Assembly (NCBI GenBank): GCA_036346225.1
Contig: JARFIW010001177.1
Span: forward strand, 342,501-406,500
Origin: Platerodrilus igneus
Taxonomy: Eukaryota; Arthropoda; Insecta; Coleoptera; Lycidae
DNA length: 64,000 bases
Direction of reading: 5' to 3'
Positions within the stretch are counted from its first letter, which is position 1, and every line of letters starts with the position of its first letter. Positions 22,374 to 33,483 of the stretch are shown in pieces. A program made the translations under genes and the position numbers. The notes under the pieces are model-generated. The model worked only from the letters and a program-made list of their open reading frames with translations. It did not search any database and was not told the origin of the DNA.

Positions 22374-23896
22374 TAAATCTAAATAATATGAATCACCTTG
22401 TAGTACCCTATATCGAAATACCCCACTCTGAATTTAAATTACTAATTGATACCGGATCTTCAAAAACATTAATATGCCCGCGAACAGTAAAGAAACATTA
22501 TCTAAACTATGTAGAACCCTTCAAAATTAAAACCGCCCATCAAACAACCCTGCACCAATTCGTAGCAAACATATCTTTACCAAAAACCTTTAACGTAAAG
22601 ATGAAACACAAATTCTGCATATTTGAATTTAACGACAAATATGACGGACTATTAGGAATGGACCTTCTAAGAAAATTAGGAGCCAACATAGATATTAAAA
22701 ACCGATTATTAAGAACCAAATATGGACGAATCTCCATCAAATTTCAAAACACCCAAATTGACGAAAAATATACATTAGAACCCCGAACAGAAAAAAAGAT
22801 AAGAATCCCCGTAAATTCAAATAATAACTTAGGAATAATAAACCACATAACTTTTCAACAAGGAGTAGAAACCCCAATCGCATTAGTAAAAATCAAAGAT
22901 AATTATACCACAACGACAATATTAAATTCAAATGACTACCCCGTAGAACTATCTTTAACAAAACCGATTAACGTAGAAGAATTAAATTTTAACGAGATGG
23001 AAATAGACAAAAACCCAAACGAAAATTATAACCCCGTAGAAAACGACGAAATGTTAAGACAAAATTTAAATAATATCCGATTTAACCGCGACATAAATCC
23101 AGAGGAACAAAGAGCAATACAAAAATTATGTTTTGAATACCGCGACATATTCCATTGCGAAGGAATACCCCTAACCTTTACAAATACAGTTAAGCACAAT
23201 ATTGAGCTAACAGACAACAAATCGATATTCACCAAAGCATACAGATTACTCCAGGCAAGTCAGGAAGAAGCTGACAGACAAGTAGCCGATCTATTAGCAC
23301 AAGATATTATACAACACTCCAATTCACCATGGAGCAGCCCCGTATTAATAGTACCAAAGAAACTGGACGCATCAGGAAAACGGAAATACAGAATGGTAAT
23401 AGATTACCGCAAATTAAACGAAAAAACGGTAGACGATAAATACCCGTTACCGAATATAACTGAGATTTTAGATAAGTTAGGCAAGTGCCAATATTTTTCG
23501 ACGCTAAACTTAGCATCAGGATACCATCAAGTGGAAATGGAAGAAAGAGATACACAAAAAACAGCCTTTAGCACACCCAGAGGATACTACGAATATAAAC
23601 GGATGCCATTTGGACTAAATAACGCACCCGCAACTTTTCAACGAGTAATGGATAACATACTACGAGGGATACACAACGAAAAATGCCTTGTGTACCTAGA
23701 TGATATAATAGTGTATTCAACATCATTAGTGGAGCACATTGAAAGATTACGAGAAGTGTTCGAAAGATTACGAACCGCACAATTTAAAGTGCAACTAGAT
23801 AAGAGCGAATTGCTACAAAAAGAAGTAGCCTTTTTAGGACACATAATAACACCCCAAGGAGTGATGCCGAACCCCGACAAAGCATCGCTGTATTAA
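22328..23896 (+). pseudogene. Gypsy pol, protease and reverse transcriptase
   Basis: Protease: LLIDTGSSKTLICP (DTG active site) near residue 37 and YDGLLGMDLL. RT follows from about residue 300: SPWSSPVLIVPKK, YRMVIDYRKLNEKT, then motif A as FSTLNLASGYHQV, RMPFGLNNAPATFQRVM, and the catalytic YLDDIIVYS, ending LGHIITPQGVMPN. Motif A should read LDL; the codon at 23507-23509 is AAC, so the first metal-binding Asp is Asn. The frame then shifts by one base near 23885 and stops at 23896. Together these exclude an active polymerase. Confidence 0.88.
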
Positions 23897-25113
23897 ATTA
23901 CCCCATACCCAAAACGAATAAAGAGATAAAAGGATTTTTAGGCCTTAGCGGTTATTACCGAAAATTCATTAAAGGTTATGCTCAAATAACAAAGCCCCTA
24001 ACCAATTGTTTAAAAAAGGGAAACAAAATTGTACATACCCCAGAATTTATCAAAGCAGTAGACAAAATTAAGAGTATATTAACAAATCACCCCGTATTAG
24101 AATACCCCAACTTTTCGAAACCATTCATATTAACAACGGACGCATCAAATGTGGCCTTAGGCGCAGTATTAAGCCAAGGAACAGTAGGTAGCGATAAACC
24201 CATCAGTTACGCATCCAGAACCCTCAACAAAACAGAGCAACGATACAGTACGATAGAGAAAGAATTGTTAGCCATAATTTGGGCAACAAAGTATTTTAGA
24301 CCGTACCTATACGGACGGAAATTTTACATATACACCGATCATAGACCATTAGTATGGCTATGCAAACTCAAAGAACCCAACTCAAAATTACAGAGGTGGA
24401 GAATTAGACTAGAAGAATATGACTATGAGATCATATACAAAAAGGGAATTTACAACAATAACGCAGACGCTTTAAGCAGAATTCAACTTAACGCACTAGA
24501 GACCGAATCAGTAATAGGAAACGTAGACGAGACCGAAATCAGAGAAGACCCAGAAGAAATGGAAACCATTCATTCGACACAAAATAACGAACCGGAAACC
24601 GCAATTAAAATCTTAAACGAAGCTATAGACATGAAGTCCAATCAATTTATAATCACAGAAGTTTTAAACAACCCCAACCCAGTAAAATACACGAAAGTAG
24701 ATAATAAAAAGATTTATCAAATTCAAATAACCAAAGACGACAATGAATCACAAATAATTAAAATTCTAAAGGAATACACCCCCGAGAAAAAACGATTTTA
24801 CTTTTACTTTAACACGGAAAATTTGTACAAACGATTTTCAGAAATATATGTTAAACTGTTCAACAATTCTGGCCCCGAACTTATAAGATGCACAAGAAAA
24901 TTAATAACATTAGACGACCCTGACGAAATAAACGATGTAATAAGAAACCAACACGAAGGAAAGACCAACCATCGAGGAATAAACGAGACCCTAAAACAAA
25001 TCATGAGACGTTACTATTTCAAAGACATGAAAGAATTAACTACAGACTTTATCAATCAGTGTGAATTATGTGATAAAGCCAAATATGACAGAAAACCCCC
25101 GAAATACCCTTAA
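23885..25113 (+). pseudogene. Gypsy pol, RNase H and integrase zinc domain
   Basis: The same Pol continues in the +1 frame: GFLGLSGYYRKFIKGYA, RNase H with FILTTDASNVALGAVLSQ, STIEKELLAIIWATKYFR and YIYTDHRPLVWL (catalytic D, E, D present), then DALSRI. The integrase HHCC domain follows with H...NHRGINETLKQIMRRYYF and CELCDKAKYDRKPP. The frame closes at 25113 (TAA), and homologous sequence resumes one frame over (SKSPDKSFQKLHADTL). RNase H motifs look complete, so decay here is mainly by indels. Confidence 0.86.
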
Positions 25114-25997
25114 TGTTGAGTAAATCACCAGACAAATCTTTTCAAAAATTACATGCAGATACTCTAGTAGTAGAAGCACAAAGTTACCTAACAATCGTGG
25201 ACGCATTTACGAAAATAGGCCAAGCAATACCAATTACTTCTAAAATTGGTATAGACGTAATTCAAGGATTTCTACACTATTTTACATTTTATGGAAAGCC
25301 CGAAACAATCACGTTAGACAACAGAAGCGAATTCAAAAACGAAACGATACAAAACACTTTGGAATGACACAAAATAAAAATTCACTTCATAACTGAAAAC
25401 CACCCTGAATCCAATGGACAAATCAAAAGACTACATTCAACCCTATTAGAACAAATCAGATTATTAAGAATCAATTACAAGAAAGAACATCTAGCTAACT
25501 TAATGTCATACGCATTAATCGCGTATAATAACACAATTCATTCATCGACAAATTTTACACCCTTAGAACTAACCCTACTACACTCAGATTCACGCAACCC
25601 GTATGATATACATTATAACAAGGAAATCTATCAGCAATACGCCAAGGATCACAAAGAGAAACTAAAAATAACTTATAACAAAGTAAAGGATAAGTTAGAT
25701 AACGATAAAGAACGCATTACCGCGACTCGTAATAAAAACTCAGACATAAACAAATTTTCCATAGGACAAACCGTATTCGAGAAAAATTATCAAAGTAAAA
25801 GACACAAAACGGCACCGAGAAAATTAGGCCCCTTTAAAATCAAACGAATATCTGACAAAAACGTAGCCGCAATAGACGACGGCAAGATAACAAAATATGT
25901 TCACCTCAAAAATTTAAGACACCTTGTACTTTCAGATGGACAATCATCACCCTTACCGTCAACCTCCACCCAGGTAGAACGGACACAGAAACCATAA
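25113..25997 (+). pseudogene. Gypsy integrase core and C-terminal domain
   Basis: Core: LHADTLVVEAQ (first Asp), TLDNRSEFKN (second Asp), then a TGA at 25365-25367, then HPESNGQIKRLHSTLLEQ. The family has Glu at the IKR position (as in NGQxER); AAA at 25424-25426 makes it Lys, so the catalytic Glu is gone. A frame from 25503 covers YALIAYNNTIHSSTNFTPLE and the C-terminal GPFKIKRI...YVHLKNLR region, to 25997. It would insert the cDNA at a 4-bp staggered target. It is dead by both a stop and an active-site change. Confidence 0.86.
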
Positions 25998-26047
25998 TTG
26001 AAGACGTAAAGAATATCCCCGGTATACTACCAATAAAATTAGGCAGT

Positions 26048-26860
26048 ATGCAGAACACTATAGATTATTGGACCTTTGCACAAAAATTCGATTTAACCGA
26101 GCTTAAACAAGAATTTCAAATAATCAAAAATAATTATTTTCGACTAAAACAATCAATGGACACAACAAAATTCGGAAAAGAATACGCAATAAAAATGATG
26201 AACTACGACAGTATAACGGAAAGTATTTTGAAAAATATAGAAGACAAATTTAATCGACTAATACCTACAGAACAAATGACGAGAAGAAAAAGAGGACTAA
26301 TCAACGGATTAGGAAACATAATCAAAGCAATTACCGGCAATCTAGATAAACAAGACGTAGAACGCTATGACAACGCAATACAACAATTGATAGAAAACCA
26401 AAATGACATCAAAACCATAATTAGTAACCAAATATCATTAACTCAATCAACGATCATCAAATTTAATGAAACCCTAAGAAAATTAGTTAGAAATCAAGAC
26501 AGTATAGCCAATCGAATACAAACCCTTGAAAATAACATGCAAACTACCATGTTAGGCATGCGAGATTTAATCACATTCAACACGATATACATCCAAATAT
26601 TATCAACCCTAACTTTAATTCAGCAAATCCTAGCAACATTAGAAAACGCAGTAACCTTTGCAAAATCAAATACCCTACATTCAAGTATAATAAAACCAAT
26701 TGATTTATTAAAAGAATTATTGAGAATAAAATCTTTTAGAACCAATAGTAAATTACCTTTCGATGTAATAGAATCAAACATTTTAATATTTAAAAAAATA
26801 GCTATAGCTAAAGGCTATATAAAAAACAACTATATAACATTTTTAATAGAAAGCCCATAG
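26048..26860 (+). pseudogene. Errantivirus env (F-like), N-terminal and fusion region
   Basis: The frame contains a furin-type RRKR site (26282-26293) followed by a hydrophobic Gly-rich fusion-peptide-like segment and then heptad-rich coiled-coil sequence. This is the layout of errantivirus Env, which is related to baculovirus F proteins. There is no convincing signal peptide at this Met; the true start may lie upstream, overlapping the pol end, or come from a spliced leader. The frame stops at 26860 (TAG) and the rest of Env is in another frame. I infer an envelope fusion role from the family; this copy cannot make it. Confidence 0.8.
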
Positions 26861-26910
26861 CAGAGATTAACAGTTACAATTATTAACACTTACTTGCTTT
26901 TCCAATAAAA

Positions 26911-27678
26911 ATGACTAGCACATACCAAGTTATTATTCCAAAAACCAAATTCCTATCCTTAAATAAACAAAGATATGGTTATACGAACGAAAAATGTAAT
27001 GAAGTCATACCCAATCAATACCTATGCCAATCGTTGACAACAACAACAATTCAAGAAGACAGCCCTTGCGAAGTACAACTACTAAAATTCAACAATCATT
27101 ATGAAAATTGTGAAGCCAAACCTGTACAAATCACCAACATGAAAATTCAGACAGTTACGGAAAATAAATGGATAGCCATTTTTCCCACCGAAGTAATCGC
27201 AACAATGTATTGCAATCAAGATGAAAGTAATTTAGCATTAACCAGAAGTAAATTAATCACCCTTAAGGAAAATTGTTATTTGAAATTAAAAAACGAAATA
27301 ATTAGAGTTTACCAAGACCCCGTACAAAGCAAGAAATTAGTAAATTTACCCGATTTACAAATCAAGATTACCCAAGACAAAGACGAAGAAATAATTCAAA
27401 AACCAATGCAATTGGAACACCTGGAGTTAGACAACTTCAACCACGCCATAAAACTCATGGAAGATTACAAGGAACACCTGAACGAGATCAAGACGCCCAA
27501 AGTGCACTACGATAATATTAGTGTATGGACAATTATATTGATTATATTGACGATTTTATTGATCATTTATGTAACTTACAAAATATGTATTAGATCTAAA
27601 AATAATAAAGGAAACAGTTTTAGATTTAAGAAACCCAAAGAAACAAATGTACCCCTAGAGAATATGAATTTTAAATGA
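26911..27678 (+). pseudogene. Errantivirus env, C-terminal ectodomain and membrane anchor
   Basis: Cys-rich ectodomain (CNEVIP, YLCQSL, PCEVQLL, NCEAKP, YCNQDE and CYLKL, suggesting disulfides), a membrane-proximal helix, and a single transmembrane segment near residues 205-225 (WTIILIILTILLIIYVTY). A short basic cytoplasmic tail ends at 27678. It lies in a different frame from the preceding env part, about 50 bp downstream, so at least one frameshift separates them. The 3' end is close to the 3' LTR (27752), as in intact errantiviruses. Confidence 0.78.
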
Positions 27679-27738
27679 GATTAAACGAATTTAATTTAAT
27701 TAAAAATCAAGAAAAGGTAAAAACCCTTAATTTTTAAT

Positions 27739-27751
27739 GTACGTCGGGAGG
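27739..27751 (+). other. Polypurine tract of the Gypsy element
   Basis: GTACGTCGGGAGG lies directly before the 3' LTR; the GGGAGG end is the likely plus-strand primer. Confidence 0.6.
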
Positions 27752-28333
27752 AGTTATGTAATACCCCATGTACTATATCAATATAAAACTAATACTTAAG
27801 AAGTTATTAGGAAATATTAGGAAATGTGTAACAATGTCATAAAAGACAATTTATTACAATTTATTTCAGTTTATAAACGTTCATGGGAACGGAAGCGCTA
27901 CAAAGTAGCACAAGGATAAGTGACACTGCAGATGTCAGGTCACAGACGGTCGTAGGAAGTCACGTACCTAGATTACGCAGAAGTAAGCCTGCAACATTGT
28001 AATTATGAATAGCTTTTAAGATAGCAGCTATGTATCATGAATAGAGTCAAGTGTAAGCAGACATTAAGTCTGCAAGTTCCCACAGAACTGTGAGGGGGTA
28101 GGGAGATTATATAAGGCCCGGGAGCTCCACTCGCAGTCAGTTCATCAAACGTTCAGCTTTTGCATTGCAGTTCGTAGATAACTCATTGTACAATTAAGTA
28201 ATTAGATTTCGACTTAGAATAATAATTCAAGATTGTAAAATTCCATTGTTCAAATCTGTTTAAATCAAATAAATTTGTTAAAGTTCAAAGAAGTCTTTTT
28301 AAAAAGGACCGCTCGAAGCCACGAACCTTAACT
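27752..28333 (+). repeat. Gypsy 3' LTR
   Basis: 582 bp, AGTTATGTAAT...CTTAACT, followed by AATG (28334-28337) and then LINE ORF2 sequence. Confidence 0.93.
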
Positions 28334-29634
28334 AATGTCAGCCGTAAAATTCTCTTTAGGATGGAAAGTCACAGATGTACAGTTAGGTGAATTGACACTG
28401 TATACCGATTTGAAATAGTTAGCAAATGCATCCACCACTTCCTTTGGTGTATTTAAATCGGAATTTAAATAAGTATACGGAAAGGAATTGCCTACATTAT
28501 TGTTGCGTTTTTGTTTTAGGTAAGACCAGAAAGAAGAAGCATTATTATTGATATTATTTTCAATTAAATCCATATGATTCCGATGACAGTGTTTGATTTT
28601 AATTTTTATTTGTCTACGCAATTGATCAAACTTTTCATAGTCAGTATTTTTCTTGTAACGCTTCCAAAGCTTATGCAGGCGATGTTTTGATTTGATTTTA
28701 GCAATTAATTCGGGTGTAAACCAAATGGGGTAGTTATATCTATGTTGCCTTGTTTTAGGTACAGCTACATCCAATGCTAGAAATAACAGATAATAAAACC
28801 GATCTGTTTTTTGATCAACTTCAGAGAAGAGGTTTATAGAATTCCAATCCGTAGCATTTAACATATTATAAAGAAGATCATAATTTGCACGCTTAAAATT
28901 AAGTTGAGGACCAGCAAAGCTATATTGTTTTGACGCAATTGTCGCGTTAATAGATTTGATTAGAATAGGATGGTAATCATCCACACTTAATAAGGGATCT
29001 TCGCATCCGGAAATGTCAATTAGTACATTACAAAAAACATAGTCAAGTGTCCTTCCTAACTTATTTAGTTCAGCATTGTATTGCGTCAAATTATGGAAGT
29101 TTGCAAAATTAACTATTTCATGTTCGATGTTCGATGTAGGATTTGACAAATCATTATTTGGATAGGGCAAATTGAAATCACCTACTATGAGCAAGACCCC
29201 ACTGATAAGTCTATATTTATTGTATAAATTATTGAAAAAGGTATTATATGTGGTTATGGCAAAGAACGGGGGAATATAAATGGCACAAATGTTGATGTAT
29301 GTATTACCTGTTTTTAATTGAAAACCCAAATATCTTCTAATTCAGTTTCTAGTCTTTCAATTCTTGAGACATTGTATTTTTAATTACAATCAACACACCT
29401 CCACCCTCAGAAACGCCAAGCTGTGCAAAATTTCTATCCTTCCTAAAAATAGTATATCTATTATCTAAAATTTCATTATCACAAATATAATTATTTAACC
29501 ACGTCTCTACTATAACGATTACATCATAATTATATGCAAGAGCATTTAGTAATAGTGAATGTTATTTTAGTTTTTATTCCACCAGCATTCTGATAATAAA
29601 TGTTTAAACTAGTATTTTTAATGGACATCAATAA
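28334..29634 (-). pseudogene. LINE ORF2 apurinic-like endonuclease (N-terminal part of split ORF2)
   Basis: Minus strand. ORF2 appears to start at ATG 29634 with MSIKNTSLNIYYQNAGGIKT, the usual EN opening. The next ~300 bp need frame changes but show YTIFRKDRNF and SEGGGVLIVIKN. The frame from 29329 carries ICAIYIPPF, LLIVGDFNLPY (GDFN), LDYVFCNV and the catalytic SVDDYHPI (SDH-type, here DDYHP). A basic linker to RT follows (KSKHRLHKLWKRYKK, SSFWSYLKQKR). The endonuclease nicks DNA for target-primed reverse transcription. The sequence stops at the Gypsy 3' LTR and continues at 18970. Confidence 0.83.
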
Positions 29635-29639
29635 AATCA

Positions 29640-30357
29640 TTTACGGATTTAATTAATAAATTTTGCTCTCGTCTTAAGCCCGCATAAAGATCTTTTCATT
29701 TTTGCACCACAGATACTTGATGTTATTGGTTTTCTTGAATTCCCGAGCCCGCGCATATAATATCCGATTAGCAGGAGTTAGTGAATCATTGATGTATATT
29801 TATTTGGCTATCATATGATGTTTTCACTGCAAAATTAAGACCGGAGGCAATATCACTAATTTTCAAGTTACGCTTAACACTCTTAGCTTTCATCAAATTT
29901 TCTTTATCAAGTCGACGAACAAATTTGAGTATTATACTTCCATATTTTAGTTGTTCTGAAGGATTAGTGTGAAGACGATGACATGTGTCTATCATGTCAG
30001 GATCAATATTGTAGCCGACTGCTTTCCCAACTTCTTGAATAATAGCAGTAACGTTTTCATTACGTATAGGCGGAACGCCAAATATTTCCACACTATTCTT
30101 TCTTGAATATTGCTGGATATCATTTAAGATAATTTTTATCCCAGAATTTTCTTGTTCTAGTTGAGGAATTTTTATTTCTTGAGCTTCAATTTTTTCAAAA
30201 CACTCATTAAGCTTTTTTCTTGTTGTTTAAGTAAAGATGTACAATCATCTAATTTAGAGTGACAAAGTTCAATTGATTTTTCAAATGCAAGTTGCGTATT
30301 CCGTATGAATTTTAATTCGGGCATAACATCATGTAAAGTTATTGAATCATTACCTTG
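29640..30357 (-). pseudogene. LINE ORF1 middle and C-terminal part (coiled coil and L1-like RNA-binding domain)
   Basis: Minus strand from the Polinton target site. First a heptad-like helical stretch (LAFEKSIELCHSKLDD...LLKQQEKSLMSVLKKL), then after one indel near 30175 the ORF1 domain VEIFGVPPIRNENVTAIIQE, IDTCHRL, IILKFVRRLDKENLM. After another indel near 29790 come LTPANRILYARAREFKKTNN and YLWCKNEKIFMRA. The HRL and IIxKF patterns resemble the L1 ORF1 (Transposase_22) fold, which binds LINE RNA. The matching N-terminus lies on the far side of the Polinton-like element. Confidence 0.78.
30352..30357. repeat. ACCTTG target-site duplication (left) of the Polinton-like element
   Basis: ACCTTG immediately precedes the element. 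The same six bases follow it at 39875-39880. Both copies match the interrupted LINE ORF1. Confidence 0.9.
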
Positions 30358-30439
30358 AGTAGTGTAAATACCAATTTTTTGGCACCCTTCGATCCTCACC
30401 GATCGATCCCCCCACTCCTTTAAAGGTCGTGGTCCTTTG

Positions 30440-30990
30440 ATGTTTGCCGCTTCCGAGTGGGCTATACTCCCAAATTTTTTTGGAGGTCCTAGTAATTTTT
30501 GGGGGTTAGGGTAGGCCATACGCTCAAATTTTGGGGGTGGGGTATACACCAAATCCTTTTAGACGCGCGCGATACACCAATTTTTTTGGGGGTCTTAGTA
30601 ATTTTTGGGAGTTAGGGTGGGCCGTACTCCCAAATTCTTTTGGGGGTCCTAGTAATTTTTGGGGGTTAGGGTGGGCCATACTCCCAAATTTTGGGTGTGG
30701 GGTATACACCAAATTATTTTGGAGGCGGGCCATACATCAATTTTTTTTGAGGTTCTTAGTAATTTTTGGGGGTTAGGGTAGGCCATACTCCTAAATTTTA
30801 AGGTGGGGTATACCCCAATTTTTTTTTGGAGGTGGGCCATACACCAAATTTTTTTTGGGGATCCTAGTAGTATTTAGGAGTTAGGGTGGGCCATTCCCCA
30901 AACTTTTTGAGTGTGGTATATCTTAATTTTTTTTTTTTTGAAGCGGGTCATACACCAAATTTTTTGGAGAATTTTGGGGGTGTGGTAGCC
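30440..30990 (+). repeat. G-rich tandem array within the left TIR
   Basis: Diverged modules of ~90-110 bp built from GGGCCATACTCCCAAATTTT, GGGGTATACACCAAAT and TAGTAATTTTTGGGGGTTAGGG. The inverse array is at ~39300-39780. Gly/Pro-rich translations of it are artefacts. Confidence 0.85.
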
Positions 30991-31120
30991 GACTTCCGTG
31001 TGGGACATACTTATGAAAATTTCAATACCGTGGAAAAATTCTTTCGAGGGGCGTGGTCCTTTGATGTTTGTCGACTTCCGAGTGTGGTCCACGCATAGTT
31101 GGCGGTTGTTGAGGGGGGGG

Positions 31121-32913
31121 CATCATCATCATCATTTTGTTTTCAACCTTACTTAAGGTCGATTTGACGTAGCTCTACCTTCTTTTCTATTCTGTGCTAA
31201 TCTAAAAAGCTTTACATACCCTTCACAACCTAAATTTCTAATAATTTGACTAATATAGCTTGGTCTAGGTCTTCCTATATCCTTTTATCTTTTTCCTATC
31301 CACCTGGCTCTACATAGAAATTAGCAACCTGATGGTTGTTAAAAAACTCTAACATGTTTACATGATTACCATTTATAAGGAAATGAACTATAACCTGGTT
31401 ATCCGCTTCAAAAAGGAAAAGTGTTAAATTATATGTTATGGTAAGGCTTAAGCAACGAATCGCTGCCAACATGCCAGACCGCTTACTACTTGTGAGTTAT
31501 GTCGTGGTGACATTTAGTTAACTGATTTTTGTTTACTTATTCTTTTTGTTTTGTTTTCGAACTTACTTAAAGTCGGTTTGATGCAGCTATAAATTCTTTT
31601 CTATTCTGAGCTAGTCTAAAAAGGTCTACATACCCTTCACAACCTAAATCTCTAATAATTTGACTAATATAGCTTTGTCTAGGCCTCCCTACTCTATTTT
31701 TATTTGGTAGTCTATAATCTAAGACTTTACTAAATAGTCCCTCACGTCTTAACTGGTACCCTATCATTCTATCTCTCCTGACCTTTAATTGTTTCCACAT
31801 ACAGGGTTCCCCACCTATCCTTCTATAAACTTCCTCGTTTTTTACTCTATCTGTCCAACTATTCTTTAACATTCTCCTATAACCCCAAGTTTCAAAAACT
31901 TCTATCTTTTTCTTATCTACTTCTTTAATTGTCCAAGTCTCACTACCGTATAGTAGAACGCTCCATACGTACGACTTTAGGAAACTTTTTCTATTATCTA
32001 AACTAATACTATTAGCTATTAGTAAGTTTTCTTTTTTAAAAACATTTTTCTAGCTTGAGCTATTCTAGCTACTATATCCCTTCTGCTACGTCCATCCTTT
32101 GTAATTATACTACCTAAATAGCAAAATTCATTTACCTCCTCTAACTCGGTATTACCTATTTTTAATTTTGGTTTAGAACTAGGCTGTAACTCACTTGTCA
32201 TTATCTTTGTCTTTACTGAGTTAATCCTCATTCTATAGTTACTCTGTAGTATCTCCTCTAAAATATTTAAAAACTCTCCTAACTCTTTTCTAGACTCTGC
32301 TATAATGGCTATATCATCTGCAAAACGTAACATGTCTATTTTCTGTCCCTGTACACTAACACCTATCTCTTTTCTCCCTCTAGCTAAGTTTAAAGCTTCC
32401 TCAATATAAACATTAAAAATCAATGGAGACAGTATACAACCCAGTCTAACACAATTTCTAATCTTAACTTCCTTTTCTATTTCATCAAATCTAATTACTA
32501 CGCTTTGGTTTTTATATAGACTGTAAATAATTTTTCTATCCCTATGAGAGATTCCTATTTTTCGCAAAACTCTGAACATAACAATCCAATTAACCTTATC
32601 AAATGCTTTTTGTAAATCTACAAACGCGAAATGAGTCTTTTAATTTTTTTGTAACCTTTTTTCGATAATTACCCTAATCATTAGTAACGGTTCTCTAGTG
32701 CCTCTGTCTTTACGAAAACCATATTGGTCTTCGCCTAAATAATTCTCAGTCAAAGCTTCTACTCTATTTTTAATTATTATTGTTAGTATTTTGGAAGCAT
32801 GAGAAGTTAAACTAACCGTTCTAAAATTCTCACACCTATCAGCTCCTGACTTTTTTGCGATTGGGATAATAATATTTTTTTCGAAATCTATTGGAACTTC
32901 ACCTGTGTCATAT
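31121..32913 (-). mobile_element. RTE-clade LINE, 5'-truncated, inserted in the Polinton left TIR
   Basis: Its tail is (ATG)n on the minus strand ((CAT)n at 31121-31135). It matches the longer copy at 57789-61430 over the RT and 3' region, including the same duplicated 3' end. The 5' truncation is at ~32913, where sequence returns to TIR (ATTGTAAATT). Compared with the right TIR, six target bases (TCGTGC) are missing, so insertion came with a small deletion and no clear duplication. Confidence 0.85.
31567..32900 (-). pseudogene. RTE reverse transcriptase, truncated and frameshifted
   Basis: Minus strand, several frames. ~32900-32580 has the RT fingers with indels. 32579-32019 has RKIGISHRDRKIIYSLYKNQ, VRLGCILSPLIFNVYIEEAL, the catalytic LRFADDIAIIAES, and EFCYLGSIITKDGRSRRDI. 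31995-31570 has the C-terminal domain (WSVLLYGSETWTI, NSWTDRVKNEEVYRRI, GRPRQSYISQII, ending ASNRL). FADD is intact. The endonuclease is lost by 5' truncation. RTE elements encode one protein with EN and RT; this piece could not move itself. Confidence 0.82.
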
Positions 32914-33483
32914 ATTGTAAATTCTGTCGATCCTCATGACGTTTCTGGCGCACTTCGTTTCCCAGTGGACCGCCGTCGCGGGCCCCCCTGCCATCCTACT
33001 CCCTCCTCCCTGCCAACTATTTGTCGGTTGTTGAGGGGGGTGGCTTATGACGATCCCTATGACTCATTTGAATTCTTCATTACGTTTATTAGCCTTTCCT
33101 TCTAGCACACTTCGATCCTCACTTGATCGATCCCTCCACCCTGCTCCTTCTAGCACACTTCGATCCTCACTCGATCGATCCCCCCACCCTGCCTACTAGT
33201 TGGCGTTTGTTGAGGGGGGGCCTTATGACGATCCTCATGACTCAATTGAATTTTTCATTACGTTTATTAGCCTTGCGGGTGCCCCATTCGGCATTTTACG
33301 ATCTAGAAAATTTTTTTAACGATCCTATGACTCATATGATTCATTATGTTTATCAGCTTTGCGGGTGCCCCATTCGGCATTTTACGATCTAGAAAAATTT
33401 TTTAACGATCCTATGACTCATATGATTCATTATGTTTATCAGCTTTGCGGGTGCCCCATTCGGCATTTTGCGGACTAGAAAAT

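Larger units (their letters stand above)
18971..28333 (+). mobile_element. Gypsy (errantivirus-type) LTR retrotransposon with env
   Basis: LTRs start AGTTATGTAAT and end CTTAACT. A 4-bp AATG duplication, a GGCGCAGTCG tRNA-Ser-like primer site, a 1.6-kb leader, gag, pol (PR-RT-RH-IN) and env follow in errantivirus order. Known relatives are the 17.6/297/ZAM group. By eye the LTRs differ at well over ten positions plus one 10-bp indel, so it is older than the BEL copy. Frameshifts, stops, an RT motif-A Asp-to-Asn change and an integrase Glu-to-Lys change make it inactive. It inserted into ORF2 of the minus-strand LINE. Confidence 0.92.
30358..33483 (+). repeat. Left terminal inverted repeat, interrupted by an RTE
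   Basis: Matches the right TIR outward-in: AGTAGTGTAAATACC, GGCAC, the CTTCGATCCTC/GATCGATCCCCCCAC block, a G-rich tandem array (~30450-30980), the TTGGCGGTTGTTGAGGGGGG block, [RTE 31121-32913], then CATGACGTTTCTGGCGCACT. A second GATCGATCCCCCCACCCT block and three 86-bp units (GCCCCATTCGGCATTTT at 33281, 33367, 33453) follow. It ends at GCGGACTAGAAAAT. The right TIR has only two of the 86-bp units. Confidence 0.88.

Noticed and set aside
26911..27678. Possible separate host membrane protein
   Set aside because: Position between env and 3' LTR, spacing and the C-terminal anchor fit the end of errantivirus Env.
30440..30990. Possible CRISPR-like or telomeric array
   Set aside because: Units are long, diverged and mirrored as TIRs in a eukaryotic element; GGGGTTAGGG is embedded in longer modules and not tandem as telomere repeats.
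30524..31098. Open frames rich in Pro/Gly/Asn in the TIR array (also 39338-39943)
   Set aside because: They follow the tandem DNA modules in all frames, contain no domain, and differ between the two arms.
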